A stretch of 64,000 bases of DNA, from the NCBI GenBank assembly GCA_038239005.1, contig JBBSFE010000014.1, positions 1-64,000 on the forward strand. The letters are read 5' to 3'. A model generated the notes under the pieces. The model did no database searches and had not been told where the DNA came from. It saw nothing but the letters and a program-made list of their open reading frames with translations. Made by a program: the position numbers and the translations under genes. The stretch is from DASXHD01 sp038239005 (GTDB lineage: Bacteria; Myxococcota_A; Polyangia; Polyangiales; Polyangiaceae). Position 1 is the first letter of the stretch. Each line of letters begins with the position of its first letter. Below, piece by piece: positions 17,808-26,895 of the stretch.

Positions 17808-19130
17808 ATGAAGCGCTTGGCTTGTGTCGTCGCGACGTTGCTCGCGTGCGGTGGGAAGACCGATCTCACCGACTACCCCGACGGAAGCGTTGAAGCGTCA
17901 GTGGTCGACGCGAAGCCCTTGAAAGACGTCGTCGTCGTCGACGTCGTGCAGCCGCCGTACGTCCCGCTGGGAACGAAATGCGTCGTCGACCCGGATGCCG
18001 GCGCACCGCCCGTTTGGGTTCCCGATGATGGGGGCGCGCCGCTTCACCCGCCGCAGATCGTGTCGTCGGGCGGCCCCGTGCTCGGGCATCCCGTGTTCGT
18101 TCCGATCACGTTCGACGGCGACGATCTCGTGAACCCGATCGAAGATTTTCTCGCCTCGGTCGGCTGCACTTCTTATTGGCATTCGGTGATGAGCGACTAC
18201 GGCGTCGGCGATGCGTACTCGACGGCAGGCGTGCACCTCTCGGACAAGCCACCGGACACCATCGACGATCCAGCCATCGGCGCGTTCATTCGCACGAAGA
18301 TTCTCGGCAAGCTCGTCCCCGACGCAGTGCAAGACTCGACGCTCTACGTCATCTTCTATCCCGAGCAGACAGACATCACACTTCAAGGCGAGCACAGCTG
18401 CCAGAGCTACGGCGGTTACCACTCGAACTTCGTCATGAGCGACGGGCGCAGCGTGCCGTACGCCGTCATCCCGCGATGCGGCAACTTCGGTCAGCTCGGC
18501 GGCGTCGACGCCATCACCGCAGTGACGAGCCACGAGCTCATGGAGGCGTCGAGCGATCCACTTCCATTCACGAAACCCGCGTATCAATTCACCGAAGGCA
18601 ATGGCCTCGCGTGGGCGCTTGCGGGCGGCGGCGAAGTCGGCGACATGTGCGAGTTCAACGGCGACGCCGACTTCTTGCCGAGCGACTACCCGTTCTACGT
18701 GCAGCGACAATGGTCCGATCACAAAGCGTGGCTCGCGCAAAACCCGTGTCAGCCAACCACCACGACCTACGTGGCCGCCGCGCCCTTGTTCGTCGACACG
18801 GTTCCGTTCGACATCGGGTTCGGCCCGCAAACGACGACGGGCATCAAGCTCGCGGTCGGCAACCAAACCACCATCGACGTGAAAATCATCGCGGACGGTC
18901 CATGGACTTCTCCGGTGACCGTCGTTGGCAAAGATGGCTCGTCGTTCTTGGGCGGCGGGCCGAAGTTGTCGCTCAGCGTATCGCCGTCGAGCGGCAACGT
19001 CGGCGACACGCTCAAGCTCACAGTCACGCGCACAGGCACGAACTCGACGTATGGCGTCGAGCCGTTCTACTTGCGTGCGTCGTCTTCCGGCGCGCAAACG
19101 CTCTGGTGGGGCGTCGTCGGCGACCCTTAG
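17808..19130 (+). CDS. Secreted metalloprotease-like lipoprotein
   Basis: The 440-residue protein carries a lipoprotein signal (VATLLAC, Cys14) and an Asp/Pro-rich linker. The core contains TSHELMEASSDP, with His242 and Glu243 of an HExxE pattern, in a region like the exported zinc-protease group known from predatory bacteria. The usual HExxH second His is Glu here, so protease activity is not certain. The C-terminal 120 residues look like an immunoglobulin-like beta domain (TPVTVVGKDGSS and NVGDTLKLTVTRTG). It diverges from the large barrel protein and ends 4 bases before the opposing aminopropyltransferase-like gene. Confidence 0.7.
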   Translation: MKRLACVVATLLACGGKTDLTDYPDGSVEASVVDAKPLKDVVVVDVVQPPYVPLGTKCVVDPDAGAPPVWVPDDGGAPLHPPQIVSSGGPVLGHPVFVPITFDGDDLVNPIEDFLASVGCTSYWHSVMSDYGVGDAYSTAGVHLSDKPPDTIDDPAIGAFIRTKILGKLVPDAVQDSTLYVIFYPEQTDITLQGEHSCQSYGGYHSNFVMSDGRSVPYAVIPRCGNFGQLGGVDAITAVTSHELMEASSDPLPFTKPAYQFTEGNGLAWALAGGGEVGDMCEFNGDADFLPSDYPFYVQRQWSDHKAWLAQNPCQPTTTTYVAAAPLFVDTVPFDIGFGPQTTTGIKLAVGNQTTIDVKIIADGPWTSPVTVVGKDGSSFLGGGPKLSLSVSPSSGNVGDTLKLTVTRTGTNSTYGVEPFYLRASSSGAQTLWWGVVGDP

Positions 19131-19134
19131 AGAC

Positions 19135-20697
19135 TTAGTCCGGCTCCGGAAAGCGGAGGGGCTGGCGGAACTCGACGACCATGTTGTCGTCGGTGATGAT
19201 CTTCGCGGCCTCGGTGCGCGCGAGAATGCTCTCGCGGCTCTCCATGCCCCAGCCTTGCACGGGTGCGAGCCGCATGGTGTCGGGCATGTTCACGAGATCG
19301 TCGAGCAGCGAGCGACCCGCGTCGGTGCTCGTATCGATGCACGGGCGGCCGTCGATCGTGTAGTGCGCCATGAGCTCGCGCCAGCGATCTTTGTCGAGCG
19401 TAAATGGGCTGTCGCTGACGGCGACGAAGTTGATGATGCGAAGGCCATACGCGTAAGCGCTCATCGCGGTCTTCTGGACGTCGTCGGACGAGGTGGTGTT
19501 GAAGAAGAAGATGCCGCCGGGCTTCATGTGCGCTCGAGCGATCTCCATGAACTCGTTCGAGAGCAGATTCGTGGCGTGCGCGCGCCAATGGTACGTCGTG
19601 TTCATCACGAGTAAATCGGCGGTGCGATCGGGGTGGCGGCGAAGCCAGCGGCGCCCATCGTCGATTTGAATGTCGATTTTCGGGTTCGTGAGAATCGAGG
19701 CGACGTCGGGGTACTTCTTGATGATGTCGAGGTAGCCCGGGTTGATCTCGATGATCGTCATGTGCTCGACATGCGGGTTGTTCGCGATCACTTGCGCCCA
19801 CGAGCCCGACGACAGGCCAATCATGATCACTTCGCGCGGGTTCGGGTGCATCGCACCGATGGCGTACGCGCGTACGATGCCGTTGCGGTCGTGGACGATC
19901 GACGTATTGAGTCGCCCGTCGTAGGCGCCGCCGCCGAACACCGTTCCGTCTGTGGAGACAGCGATCACGCCGCTCTTCGTTTCGACGACCTCGGCGAAGG
20001 TTTGGTCTTTGAACTCGGTCTTGTAATAGAGACGTTCGTAGACGCGGTCGTAGGCGCTCGGCGTCAGCATGATGAACGCAGCCGCAACGCCGCCCGCAAC
20101 GAAGAAACCCACCGCCGCGCTTCCAGCGCCAGGCTTGCTCGCGGCGTAGAGTGCAGCAGCAACGGTGAAGCCGACGCACATCAAGAGCTCCGAGACTTGG
20201 GTGAGCGAGAGCTTGTCCATGAAGACGAAGCCCGTGATCAAGCTGCCACACGCCGAGCCGACGATGTTTGCAACATACAAGTAAGAGAGACGCTGGCCGG
20301 CGCGATCGTCGGGCGCGATCGCGAAGTGTGCGAGGAGCGGCAACACCGCACCAAGGAGCCCCGCGGCAAGCGCGACGGCAAGGAGCGGAAGAACCGGCGA
20401 TGCGGAGTGCGCCGCGCGCGTGATCGACGGGACGACGAAGAAGCCGATCACGTTCGCGAAGAACACGAACGCCGCGAGCGGGCGAAGCGACGAGAGCTTG
20501 CCCTTCGAGCTCTCGCGGCAGAAGACGCGGCTACCAATCGATCCGAGCGCGAGGCCGAAGAGGTAGAAACCGAGGAGCACACCGAACGACGCGGGCGCGC
20601 TCCACGTGAGGAAGCTCACGACGCGGTACCAGACGATCTCGTAGGAGAGCGCGATGAACCCAGCAGCGCCGGCCGCGAGCAGCGCGATCGCGAACAT
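19135..20697 (-). CDS. Membrane aminopropyltransferase-like protein, C-terminal half
   Basis: This 520-residue protein has about six transmembrane helices (residues 1-220), then a soluble spermidine-synthase-like domain. SAM-type motifs are visible: IGLSSGSWAQVI, the acidic IIEINPGYLDI and the DDGRRWLRR loop. At the usual catalytic Asp (ITDSSDP in the family) it has VMNTTYHW, so it lacks that residue and may not make spermidine. ATG 20697 shares its A with the TAA stop of the upstream gene (TAATG). Related fused proteins of this family carry both halves in one chain. It is the last gene of a five-gene operon. Confidence 0.75.
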   Translation of the reverse strand: MFAIALLAAGAAGFIALSYEIVWYRVVSFLTWSAPASFGVLLGFYLFGLALGSIGSRVFCRESSKGKLSSLRPLAAFVFFANVIGFFVVPSITRAAHSASPVLPLLAVALAAGLLGAVLPLLAHFAIAPDDRAGQRLSYLYVANIVGSACGSLITGFVFMDKLSLTQVSELLMCVGFTVAAALYAASKPGAGSAAVGFFVAGGVAAAFIMLTPSAYDRVYERLYYKTEFKDQTFAEVVETKSGVIAVSTDGTVFGGGAYDGRLNTSIVHDRNGIVRAYAIGAMHPNPREVIMIGLSSGSWAQVIANNPHVEHMTIIEINPGYLDIIKKYPDVASILTNPKIDIQIDDGRRWLRRHPDRTADLLVMNTTYHWRAHATNLLSNEFMEIARAHMKPGGIFFFNTTSSDDVQKTAMSAYAYGLRIINFVAVSDSPFTLDKDRWRELMAHYTIDGRPCIDTSTDAGRSLLDDLVNMPDTMRLAPVQGWGMESRESILARTEAAKIITDDNMVVEFRQPLRFPEPD

Positions 20698-21395
20698 TAT
20701 TCGGCCTCCGGAGACGGAGACAGAGCCGGAGTCGGAGTCGGACTCGGAGTCGGAGACAGAGACGGAGACGGAGACGGAGACGGAGAACGGCCGTCGCGGA
20801 GGTGGAGCGCCAGGGCGCCCAGGCCCACCGCGAAGTTGATCGCGGCAGCCGTGCGGACCGTGTTGATTTCACCGAGCGGGCCCATCATCACCATCACGCT
20901 AGCGATCGAGGCGATCGCGGAGCCCAGCGTGTTCACGAAGTAGAGCTGGCCGACGCTTTTGCCGACGTTGCCGCTCTTGCGAACGAAGTAGGCGACGAGC
21001 AGCGGGAGCGTGCCGCCCATCAACATCGTCGGGAAGAGAACGAGCAAGAACGTGACGAACGCCGTCGCGATGGGCGACAGGTTCAACGTGAACGCGCCCA
21101 CGGCGTGAAAGAGCTGCAGCGACACGAGGCCGAACGCGCCAATCGAAAGCTCGACGATCGCGAAAAGCAGCAACGCGGGGCGCGCGGGATCTTTCGAGAT
21201 GGCGCCGCCAGCGAAGCTACCGAAGCCGAGGCCGAGCATGAACGCCGTCACGACTACGGTGACCGATTCGATGTTGATCCCGTAGATGGCGAAGAGCGAC
21301 CGCTGCCACACCACTTGATACAAAAGCGCGGCGAAACCCGACGCCAAAAACACGAACATCAGCGCGACCGTGCGGGCTTTCACGGGCGCCCTCAT
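20697..21395 (-). CDS. Membrane aminopropyltransferase-like protein, N-terminal half
   Basis: This 232-residue protein has about six hydrophobic helices and the repeated module signature SGFAALLYQVVWQR; the C-terminal-half gene opens with the comparable GFIALSYEIVWYR. The pair looks like two halves of one fused spermidine-synthase membrane protein, separated here by a stop. Its last 30 residues are a Ser/Pro/Thr low-complexity tail encoded by a hexanucleotide repeat. Translation is coupled to the next gene through TAATG. It starts 18 bases after the amino-acid permease stop. Confidence 0.75.
   Translation of the reverse strand: MRAPVKARTVALMFVFLASGFAALLYQVVWQRSLFAIYGINIESVTVVVTAFMLGLGFGSFAGGAISKDPARPALLLFAIVELSIGAFGLVSLQLFHAVGAFTLNLSPIATAFVTFLLVLFPTMLMGGTLPLLVAYFVRKSGNVGKSVGQLYFVNTLGSAIASIASVMVMMGPLGEINTVRTAAAINFAVGLGALALHLRDGRSPSPSPSPSLSPTPSPTPTPALSPSPEAE
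20709..20787. repeat. GGAGNC-type hexanucleotide tandem repeat at a gene boundary
   Basis: About 13 imperfect copies of a GGAGAC/GGAGTC hexamer lie at the 3' end of the N-terminal-half gene, encoding a Ser-Pro-Thr tail on the minus strand. Units of six change length without a frame shift. The repeat sits immediately before the TAATG junction to the C-terminal-half gene. Confidence 0.85.
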
Positions 21396-21413
21396 AACAC
21401 AGATGGTTCGGCG

Positions 21414-22907
21414 TCAAGCGGCGGGTTTTTGAAGCTTCGCAGCGCGTCCGAGCTTGCTGTGTTTGATGCCGTACGTGAAATAGATGGCGAGGCCCACGAC
21501 GAGCCAGGCGCCGAGGCGGGCCCAGTTCGTCCAGCCGAGGCCGTAGATCATGAGGCCGTTCGCGAGCACACCGAGAACCGCAACCACGGGCGCGCCCGGC
21601 ACGCGGAAGCCGCGTTTGGCGTCGGGGTTTTTGACGCGCATGATCCACACGCCTGCGCTGACGAGGATGAACGCGAAGAGTGTGCCGATGCTCGTCATGT
21701 CACCGACGATGTCCTCGGGAACGAACGCCGCGAAGATCGACGTCAGCACGAAGAACGTGGCGTTCGATTTGTAGGGCGTTCGGTACTTCGGGTGGATTTG
21801 CGAAAAAATCGGGGAGACGAGGCCATCGCGGCTCATCGAGAAAAACACGCGCGACTGCCCGAGCAGCATCACGAGAATGACCGACGAGAACCCGCCGAGG
21901 ATCGCCACCGTCACGAGCTTCGAGAGCCACTCGTAGCCATGCATGTACGTCGAGATGGCGTACGCGACGGATGCCTCGCGGCCTTGGTGGCGGAAATCTT
22001 CGGTCGGCGCGAGGCCGCTCAGCACGTGCGAAAACAAAATGTACAGCACGGTGCAAACGACGAGCGATCCGAGAATGCCAATGGGCATGTCGCGCTTTGG
22101 GTTGCGCGCTTCTTGTGCGGTGGTCGAAACGGCGTCGAAGCCGATGAACGCGAAGAACACGATTCCCGCGGCATTCACGATGCCCCAAAAGCCGCCGAAC
22201 GCATGCTTCACGCCGCTCGCATCGATGAAGGTCGAGGGCGGCGGAATGTACGGGACGTGGTTCGCCGGGTTCATGAACGACCATCCGAGAACGATGACCA
22301 TCAAGACGATCGTGACCTTGGTTACGACGATGATCGCGTTGAGCCGCGCCGACTCCTGGACACCTCGTATCAAGACGAGCGTGAGCAGCAGCAAGATCCC
22401 GAGTGCGGGTACGTTCATGATGCCGTGAATCTTCACGCCATCGACCAGCGCGAACTCGCTCGGCGCGTGACACCACGCATATGGAATCTGAACGCCGAAA
22501 TACGACAGCAAGCGATTGAGATACTGACTCCAAGCGATCGCGACCGTGGCTGCACCGATGGCGTATTCGAGGACGAGGTCCCAGCCGATGATCCACGCCA
22601 TCAGCTCGCCCATCGTTGCGTAGGCGTACGTGTACGCGCTGCCGGCGATCGGAATCATCGACGCGAACTCGGCGTAGCAAAGGCCCGCGAAGGCGCAGCC
22701 GACGCCCGCCATCGCAAAGCCGAGCGTGACCGATGGGCCCGCGCAATCGGCGATCGCGGCGGCGGTGCGCACGAAGAGGCCCGCGCCGATGATGGCGCCG
22801 ATGCCGAGCGCGATCAGACTGAACGGACCGAGCGTGCGCTTCAGGCCGTGCTCGTCGTCGGCTTCGTTGAGGAGGTGCTCGAGCGGCTTGCGCGTCCAGA
22901 TTTGCAT
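21414..22907 (-). CDS. APC-family amino-acid permease
   Basis: The 497-residue protein has about 12 transmembrane helices and the APC-family signature GIGAIIGAGLFV at the start, the conserved region that lines the substrate site. The N-terminal KRTLGPFSLIALG and the length match cationic amino-acid transporter (CAT/YfnA-like) permeases. The substrate is probably an amino acid or an amine, but specificity cannot be read from the sequence. The gene lies 16 bases after the TauE-type gene and 18 before the aminopropyltransferase-like gene, so it belongs to the same minus-strand operon. Confidence 0.9.
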   Translation of the reverse strand: MQIWTRKPLEHLLNEADDEHGLKRTLGPFSLIALGIGAIIGAGLFVRTAAAIADCAGPSVTLGFAMAGVGCAFAGLCYAEFASMIPIAGSAYTYAYATMGELMAWIIGWDLVLEYAIGAATVAIAWSQYLNRLLSYFGVQIPYAWCHAPSEFALVDGVKIHGIMNVPALGILLLLTLVLIRGVQESARLNAIIVVTKVTIVLMVIVLGWSFMNPANHVPYIPPPSTFIDASGVKHAFGGFWGIVNAAGIVFFAFIGFDAVSTTAQEARNPKRDMPIGILGSLVVCTVLYILFSHVLSGLAPTEDFRHQGREASVAYAISTYMHGYEWLSKLVTVAILGGFSSVILVMLLGQSRVFFSMSRDGLVSPIFSQIHPKYRTPYKSNATFFVLTSIFAAFVPEDIVGDMTSIGTLFAFILVSAGVWIMRVKNPDAKRGFRVPGAPVVAVLGVLANGLMIYGLGWTNWARLGAWLVVGLAIYFTYGIKHSKLGRAAKLQKPAA

Positions 22908-22923
22908 CGGGCTCAGCTATATA

Positions 22924-23787
22924 TCAACTCTCGCGGCGCGCGGCGCGAAGGAGCGTCACCGCCGTATAGACGACGACGATCGCGACGAGCCACTTCACCC
23001 AATAGAGCGGCAGCTCTTTCACGATGAAGGCGGCCAAGAGAACGGCCGGCACGCCGCCGAGTGCGAGCCCTATCGAGGCTCCGGGCGCGAAGCTCTTTTG
23101 CCGGATGAACGGAATGCTTCCGAACGACTGCAAGAAAGCACACGAGCCCATCATGATCGGGAAGCCAGCTTTCGGGCTCATACCAAGCAGCGACACCACG
23201 ACGAGACATGGCGCGTAGAGGCCCACGCCAATCGTCATGAGCGCGCCGAGGACGAAGTTCGCGACGACTGCGAGCACGAAGGCGCTGCCACTGAGACCGA
23301 GCTTCGTGCCGTCTTCCGGCAAACCGATTTGACGCCACACGAGAACGCCGCACACGACGAGCAGAGCGCAACCGAGACCGAGCTGCACCTGCCGGCGCGG
23401 CAAGCGCGCAACCACAGGCGCACCAAACACGGCGCCGGCCGTCGCGGCGGCGATCATCGCGAGAAGCGTGCGTGGCTCGACCGCGATTTTGTCGATGAAG
23501 ATGTACGCCTCGGCAAACGTCGGGATCGTGTGACCGACGTTGAGCGTGCCGGGCAAGACGCGATCGTCGACGGTCTTGCGCGAGCGGTAAAACGTGGCCG
23601 TCGTTGCGAACGAACCGATGCCGAGCGTATCGAAAAAATTCGTGACGGCGCCGACGAAGACTTCCCACGCCGTCGGCATGATGCGCTCGCCCCGCGCACG
23701 TGCCTCGAGAATGCCGGCAACCCATGTCGCGGCGAAGATGGCGAGCGCGACTCCGAGCGCGCAGAAGAGCGCTGTCTTGGCCGTCAT
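22924..23787 (-). CDS. TauE/SafE-family membrane permease
   Basis: The 287-residue protein has about eight hydrophobic helices and the two-half architecture of the TauE/SafE family, with segments GTLNVGHTIPTF and LGMSPKAGFPIMMGSCAF. Family members export sulfite, sulfoacetate or related organic anions. Its position one base after the amidohydrolase gene suggests that its substrate may be a product of that enzyme. ATG 23787 gives a normal N-terminal helix. Confidence 0.88.
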   Translation of the reverse strand: MTAKTALFCALGVALAIFAATWVAGILEARARGERIMPTAWEVFVGAVTNFFDTLGIGSFATTATFYRSRKTVDDRVLPGTLNVGHTIPTFAEAYIFIDKIAVEPRTLLAMIAAATAGAVFGAPVVARLPRRQVQLGLGCALLVVCGVLVWRQIGLPEDGTKLGLSGSAFVLAVVANFVLGALMTIGVGLYAPCLVVVSLLGMSPKAGFPIMMGSCAFLQSFGSIPFIRQKSFAPGASIGLALGGVPAVLLAAFIVKELPLYWVKWLVAIVVVYTAVTLLRAARRES

Positions 23788-23788
23788 C

Positions 23789-26320
23789 TCACCGAACGAT
23801 GTCGGCCGCGTTGCGAGGCCAGAGCTTCGAGTTCGAGAAGGAGTATCCGAGCACGCCGAAGATGGACTGGAACGTGGTGCCGTTCGTGAAACCGGTGGGC
23901 GGATAGAGTGTGCCCGATGTGCCGTATTTCAAGTAGAGCGAATCATCGATGCGGCACGCGCTGTTGACGACGAGCTCGAAGAACTGACTTGCGCCATCGG
24001 GTGAATCGTTCGAGATCGTGAGCGTCGACAAGACGAGCAGCATGCTCTGATGCGAGACGGCCTTCGGGCCACCGGTTTTGATGTCCGACGGGTCGACGGC
24101 GATCGCCGAGAACGGAAGCACGAGACCCGGGTCGGTAATCGTGACGTTGGTCGGGACAATTTCTTCGAGCCCGTTCGCGTTCGAATAAATGCCGCTCACG
24201 ACGGCTTGATTGCCGCGCTTCGTGACCGCAGCCGACGACGCCACCCACACGCCGCTGTACGGCGCGAGCGAGATGTCTTGGAGCGGAAAGCCGAGCGACG
24301 AGCTCGACGACGTCACGTACGCCGCGGGAAGCGAAACGAACGCACCATATTTTGGGTGGTTCGTAGCGCCGGGATCGCGGAGCGATTCGATCGTCACCGA
24401 ACACGCCACAGGACCCGGGTTCGATTGGCCGGGGCATGTGTCGCATACGTCGCCGCGGCCGTCGGTGTCCGCGTCGTCTTGGGTTGGGTCGACGACGCGT
24501 GGACAATCGTCGACTGCGCTGACGATGCCGTCGCCGTCGAGATCGTCTGCGTTCGGCTTGGTGCAATGGTTGGTGGCGTCGTTCGGACAGCGATCGCATG
24601 CGTCGCCGACGCCATCGCCGTCGGTGTCGGCTTGCGCGCTGCCGTCCATCGGGCGAATCGGGTTGAACATCGTCGGGCAGTTGTCGGTGGCGTCGGCGAT
24701 GCCGTCGCCGTCTTTGTCGGTCGAGGTGATGCCGCTCGCATATTCGGCGCGGTATGGCGTGCAGCTCGGCTCGTTCGTGGGCACGTCCGTCTTGCAGAAA
24801 AAGAGCGGGTAATATTTCTCGCCGGCAGTGCGGATGCTCGCGAGCGTCGCTCCTCCGCCGAGGTCTTGGGCGACGCATGCGCGCTTGGCGTGCGTGCACA
24901 CGTCGAGCGTTTCGCATGCAGCGCCGCCGATCATCGGGTCGGCGACGACCGCATCGTCTCCGTAGAGAACTTTGCCGCCGCGAACGACGAGCACCACATC
25001 TTCGACGCCGGCATCGATCACCGCGCGGTGGTCTTTGCTCACGGCGCCATCGAAGATGGAAATGTCGGCGACGTAACCCGGCTTGAGCGCGCCGATCATG
25101 TCGGCGGCGCCTGCGGCCCACGCGGCGTTGTACGTGACCATGCGCCAGAGATCGCCGTCCGAAAAATGCGTCGCGAAATAATTCGTGTTGAGCGAATCGG
25201 CGCACTTCAGCTCGCGGAGTAAATTCATGCTTCCCGAGGGCATCCAGTCGGTGCCGAGCGCGATCGCAACGCCGAGTGCGTCGAACATCGTGACGGGCGC
25301 CGTGTTGCCGTACAAATCCACGTTCGAGCGCGGCGACCAAATCAAGCGCGTTTGGTCCGCACGAAGCGGCGCGATGTCCGTTGGGAGTGCGGCGACGCCG
25401 TGGATGATCGCGGTGGGCGGCTCCATCAAATCGAACGCGCCTTGCGTGTCGTTCGTGCAGAGCAGCTCGTTGTGCGATGCGACCGCAACGCCCTCCGCGA
25501 GGTGCGGGAGATACGCGGCAACTGTGTCGACGTGTGCGTGCGTCGTACGATTCGCGCCATACGCGCAACCGGAAGCGAGCATCGTCCCGGAGGAGTCGTC
25601 GAGCGGGAACGTGTCGAAGTCGGCGCTTTGAATCGGCAGGCCTTCGAGAAGATCCGACGAGTCGAGATTGCGCGCGAGGCCGGCTTTGCCGCCCGACGAC
25701 ACTGTGGAGGTTGCGCCACCCATCACGAAGCGGAGCTCCGCGAATTGCACGACCGCGATCGATGCGCCCGAGTTGTATTGAAGGTCGGTGTGGCCGTTGG
25801 CGCCGGTGCGCCACTCGTTGCGGTGATCGAATCGCTCGGTGCCGTGACCCACGGGGGCATTATTCGCGTACGTGATGTGGTCGTGGGGGTTGATGAGACC
25901 GGGCGAGATGACGCCATTGGCGCACGCAATCACGGTCGCTTGGGCGTAACCCGGGGCGGCGCTGCAATCGCACGAGCTGCATACGATGATGCCGGCGTCG
26001 TTGACGAGAACTTCACCGCGATGAAGCACTTCGTTTGGCGCAAGCACGGTGCCGCGGAAAACCTTGCCCGACGTGCCGTCGGTGACGCTGCACGTCCCGG
26101 TCGTTGGTGGCGTAATCGCGGGGCCGCCACATTCGGTGACTTTGAACGCCGCATTCGGAAGAAGCGCGGGATCGCCGGGCTGCTGACCATCGGTCGCGGC
26201 ATCGTTTGCGTCTGGCTGGGCATCGAATGCGTCGGTGCTCGCGTCAGTGCCGGCGTCGTTTTGGGCCGGCGACGAGGAGCAAGCCAAAAGACAAAAGACG
26301 AGCCCGCGAAAAATCCGCAT
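23789..26320 (-). CDS. Lipoprotein amidohydrolase with thrombospondin type 3 repeats
   Basis: The 843-residue protein begins with a lipoprotein signal (LVFCLLAC, Cys14) and an Asp/Ala-rich tail. The catalytic part is ATZ/TRZ-type amidohydrolase: HDH at 146-148 after GLINP, a later IIHGVAAL His and IALGTDWMPSG with the metal-binding Asp. Residues about 528-635 contain TSP3-type calcium repeats (DKDGDGIADATDNCP, DTDGDGVGDACDRCP). The remaining C-terminus is a beta-rich region. A surface-anchored hydrolase acting on a cyclic amide or aminated ring is likely; the substrate is unknown. It heads a five-gene operon with two permeases. Confidence 0.85.
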   Translation of the reverse strand: MRIFRGLVFCLLACSSSPAQNDAGTDASTDAFDAQPDANDAATDGQQPGDPALLPNAAFKVTECGGPAITPPTTGTCSVTDGTSGKVFRGTVLAPNEVLHRGEVLVNDAGIIVCSSCDCSAAPGYAQATVIACANGVISPGLINPHDHITYANNAPVGHGTERFDHRNEWRTGANGHTDLQYNSGASIAVVQFAELRFVMGGATSTVSSGGKAGLARNLDSSDLLEGLPIQSADFDTFPLDDSSGTMLASGCAYGANRTTHAHVDTVAAYLPHLAEGVAVASHNELLCTNDTQGAFDLMEPPTAIIHGVAALPTDIAPLRADQTRLIWSPRSNVDLYGNTAPVTMFDALGVAIALGTDWMPSGSMNLLRELKCADSLNTNYFATHFSDGDLWRMVTYNAAWAAGAADMIGALKPGYVADISIFDGAVSKDHRAVIDAGVEDVVLVVRGGKVLYGDDAVVADPMIGGAACETLDVCTHAKRACVAQDLGGGATLASIRTAGEKYYPLFFCKTDVPTNEPSCTPYRAEYASGITSTDKDGDGIADATDNCPTMFNPIRPMDGSAQADTDGDGVGDACDRCPNDATNHCTKPNADDLDGDGIVSAVDDCPRVVDPTQDDADTDGRGDVCDTCPGQSNPGPVACSVTIESLRDPGATNHPKYGAFVSLPAAYVTSSSSSLGFPLQDISLAPYSGVWVASSAAVTKRGNQAVVSGIYSNANGLEEIVPTNVTITDPGLVLPFSAIAVDPSDIKTGGPKAVSHQSMLLVLSTLTISNDSPDGASQFFELVVNSACRIDDSLYLKYGTSGTLYPPTGFTNGTTFQSIFGVLGYSFSNSKLWPRNAADIVR

Positions 26321-26360
26321 GGTGGCCTCCGGTAGAGGTCACTATCATGGCCCGTCTCCC

Positions 26361-26891
26361 ATGAGCGAACAACGTCGGCCAACGCTGCGATTCGGACGAA
26401 AGCGCGATCCGCGCGCGGACTCCGTCCCGCCGAGCGCGCGCAGCAAAGATGCCAAGCCGTCGGATCCGAAGCGCGAAGCCGCAACGACCGACGGTCCGCC
26501 GAGTAGCGGAGGCGGCGACATCGACGAGCTCCTCGGGCGTCTCCTCGCGCGCGCCACGCAGGCGGAGGTCCACGCGCAGCAGCTCGAAAAAACGCTCGCT
26601 CGCATGAACGAAGAACGCGTCCTCGTCGAGGCGCGCATGTCCGAGCTCGTTCGCCAGCTCGAAGACGCCGACACCAATCGCGCATCACTCGAAGCCCAAG
26701 CGCGCACGGTGAACCAATCGCGCCGCACGGATGGGCCGGTCACGCTCGCGTATGCACGCAGCATGGCGGCCGAGCTCGTGCGCGCGCTCGATCGCCTCTC
26801 GGCACGCCCGAGCCAGTCCGATCTTCCTGCGCCGCGCACGCCCTCCGATGTGCCCACGCCGCGCCCGCGCTCGGATCGGCCGAGGCGCTAA
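26361..26891 (+). CDS. Coiled-coil hypothetical protein
   Basis: This 176-residue protein has no recognised family. The first 50 residues are Arg/Pro/Ser-rich and look disordered, as does the Pro-rich tail. The middle (about 55-115) is a heptad-like coiled coil (LARATQAEVHAQQLEKTLARM). No membrane or signal segment is present. ATG 26361 was chosen, since earlier in-frame starts overlap the divergent amidohydrolase gene. It lies 4 bases before the radical SAM gene and is probably co-transcribed with it. Confidence 0.7.
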   Translation: MSEQRRPTLRFGRKRDPRADSVPPSARSKDAKPSDPKREAATTDGPPSSGGGDIDELLGRLLARATQAEVHAQQLEKTLARMNEERVLVEARMSELVRQLEDADTNRASLEAQARTVNQSRRTDGPVTLAYARSMAAELVRALDRLSARPSQSDLPAPRTPSDVPTPRPRSDRPRR

Positions 26892-26895
26892 AAAG

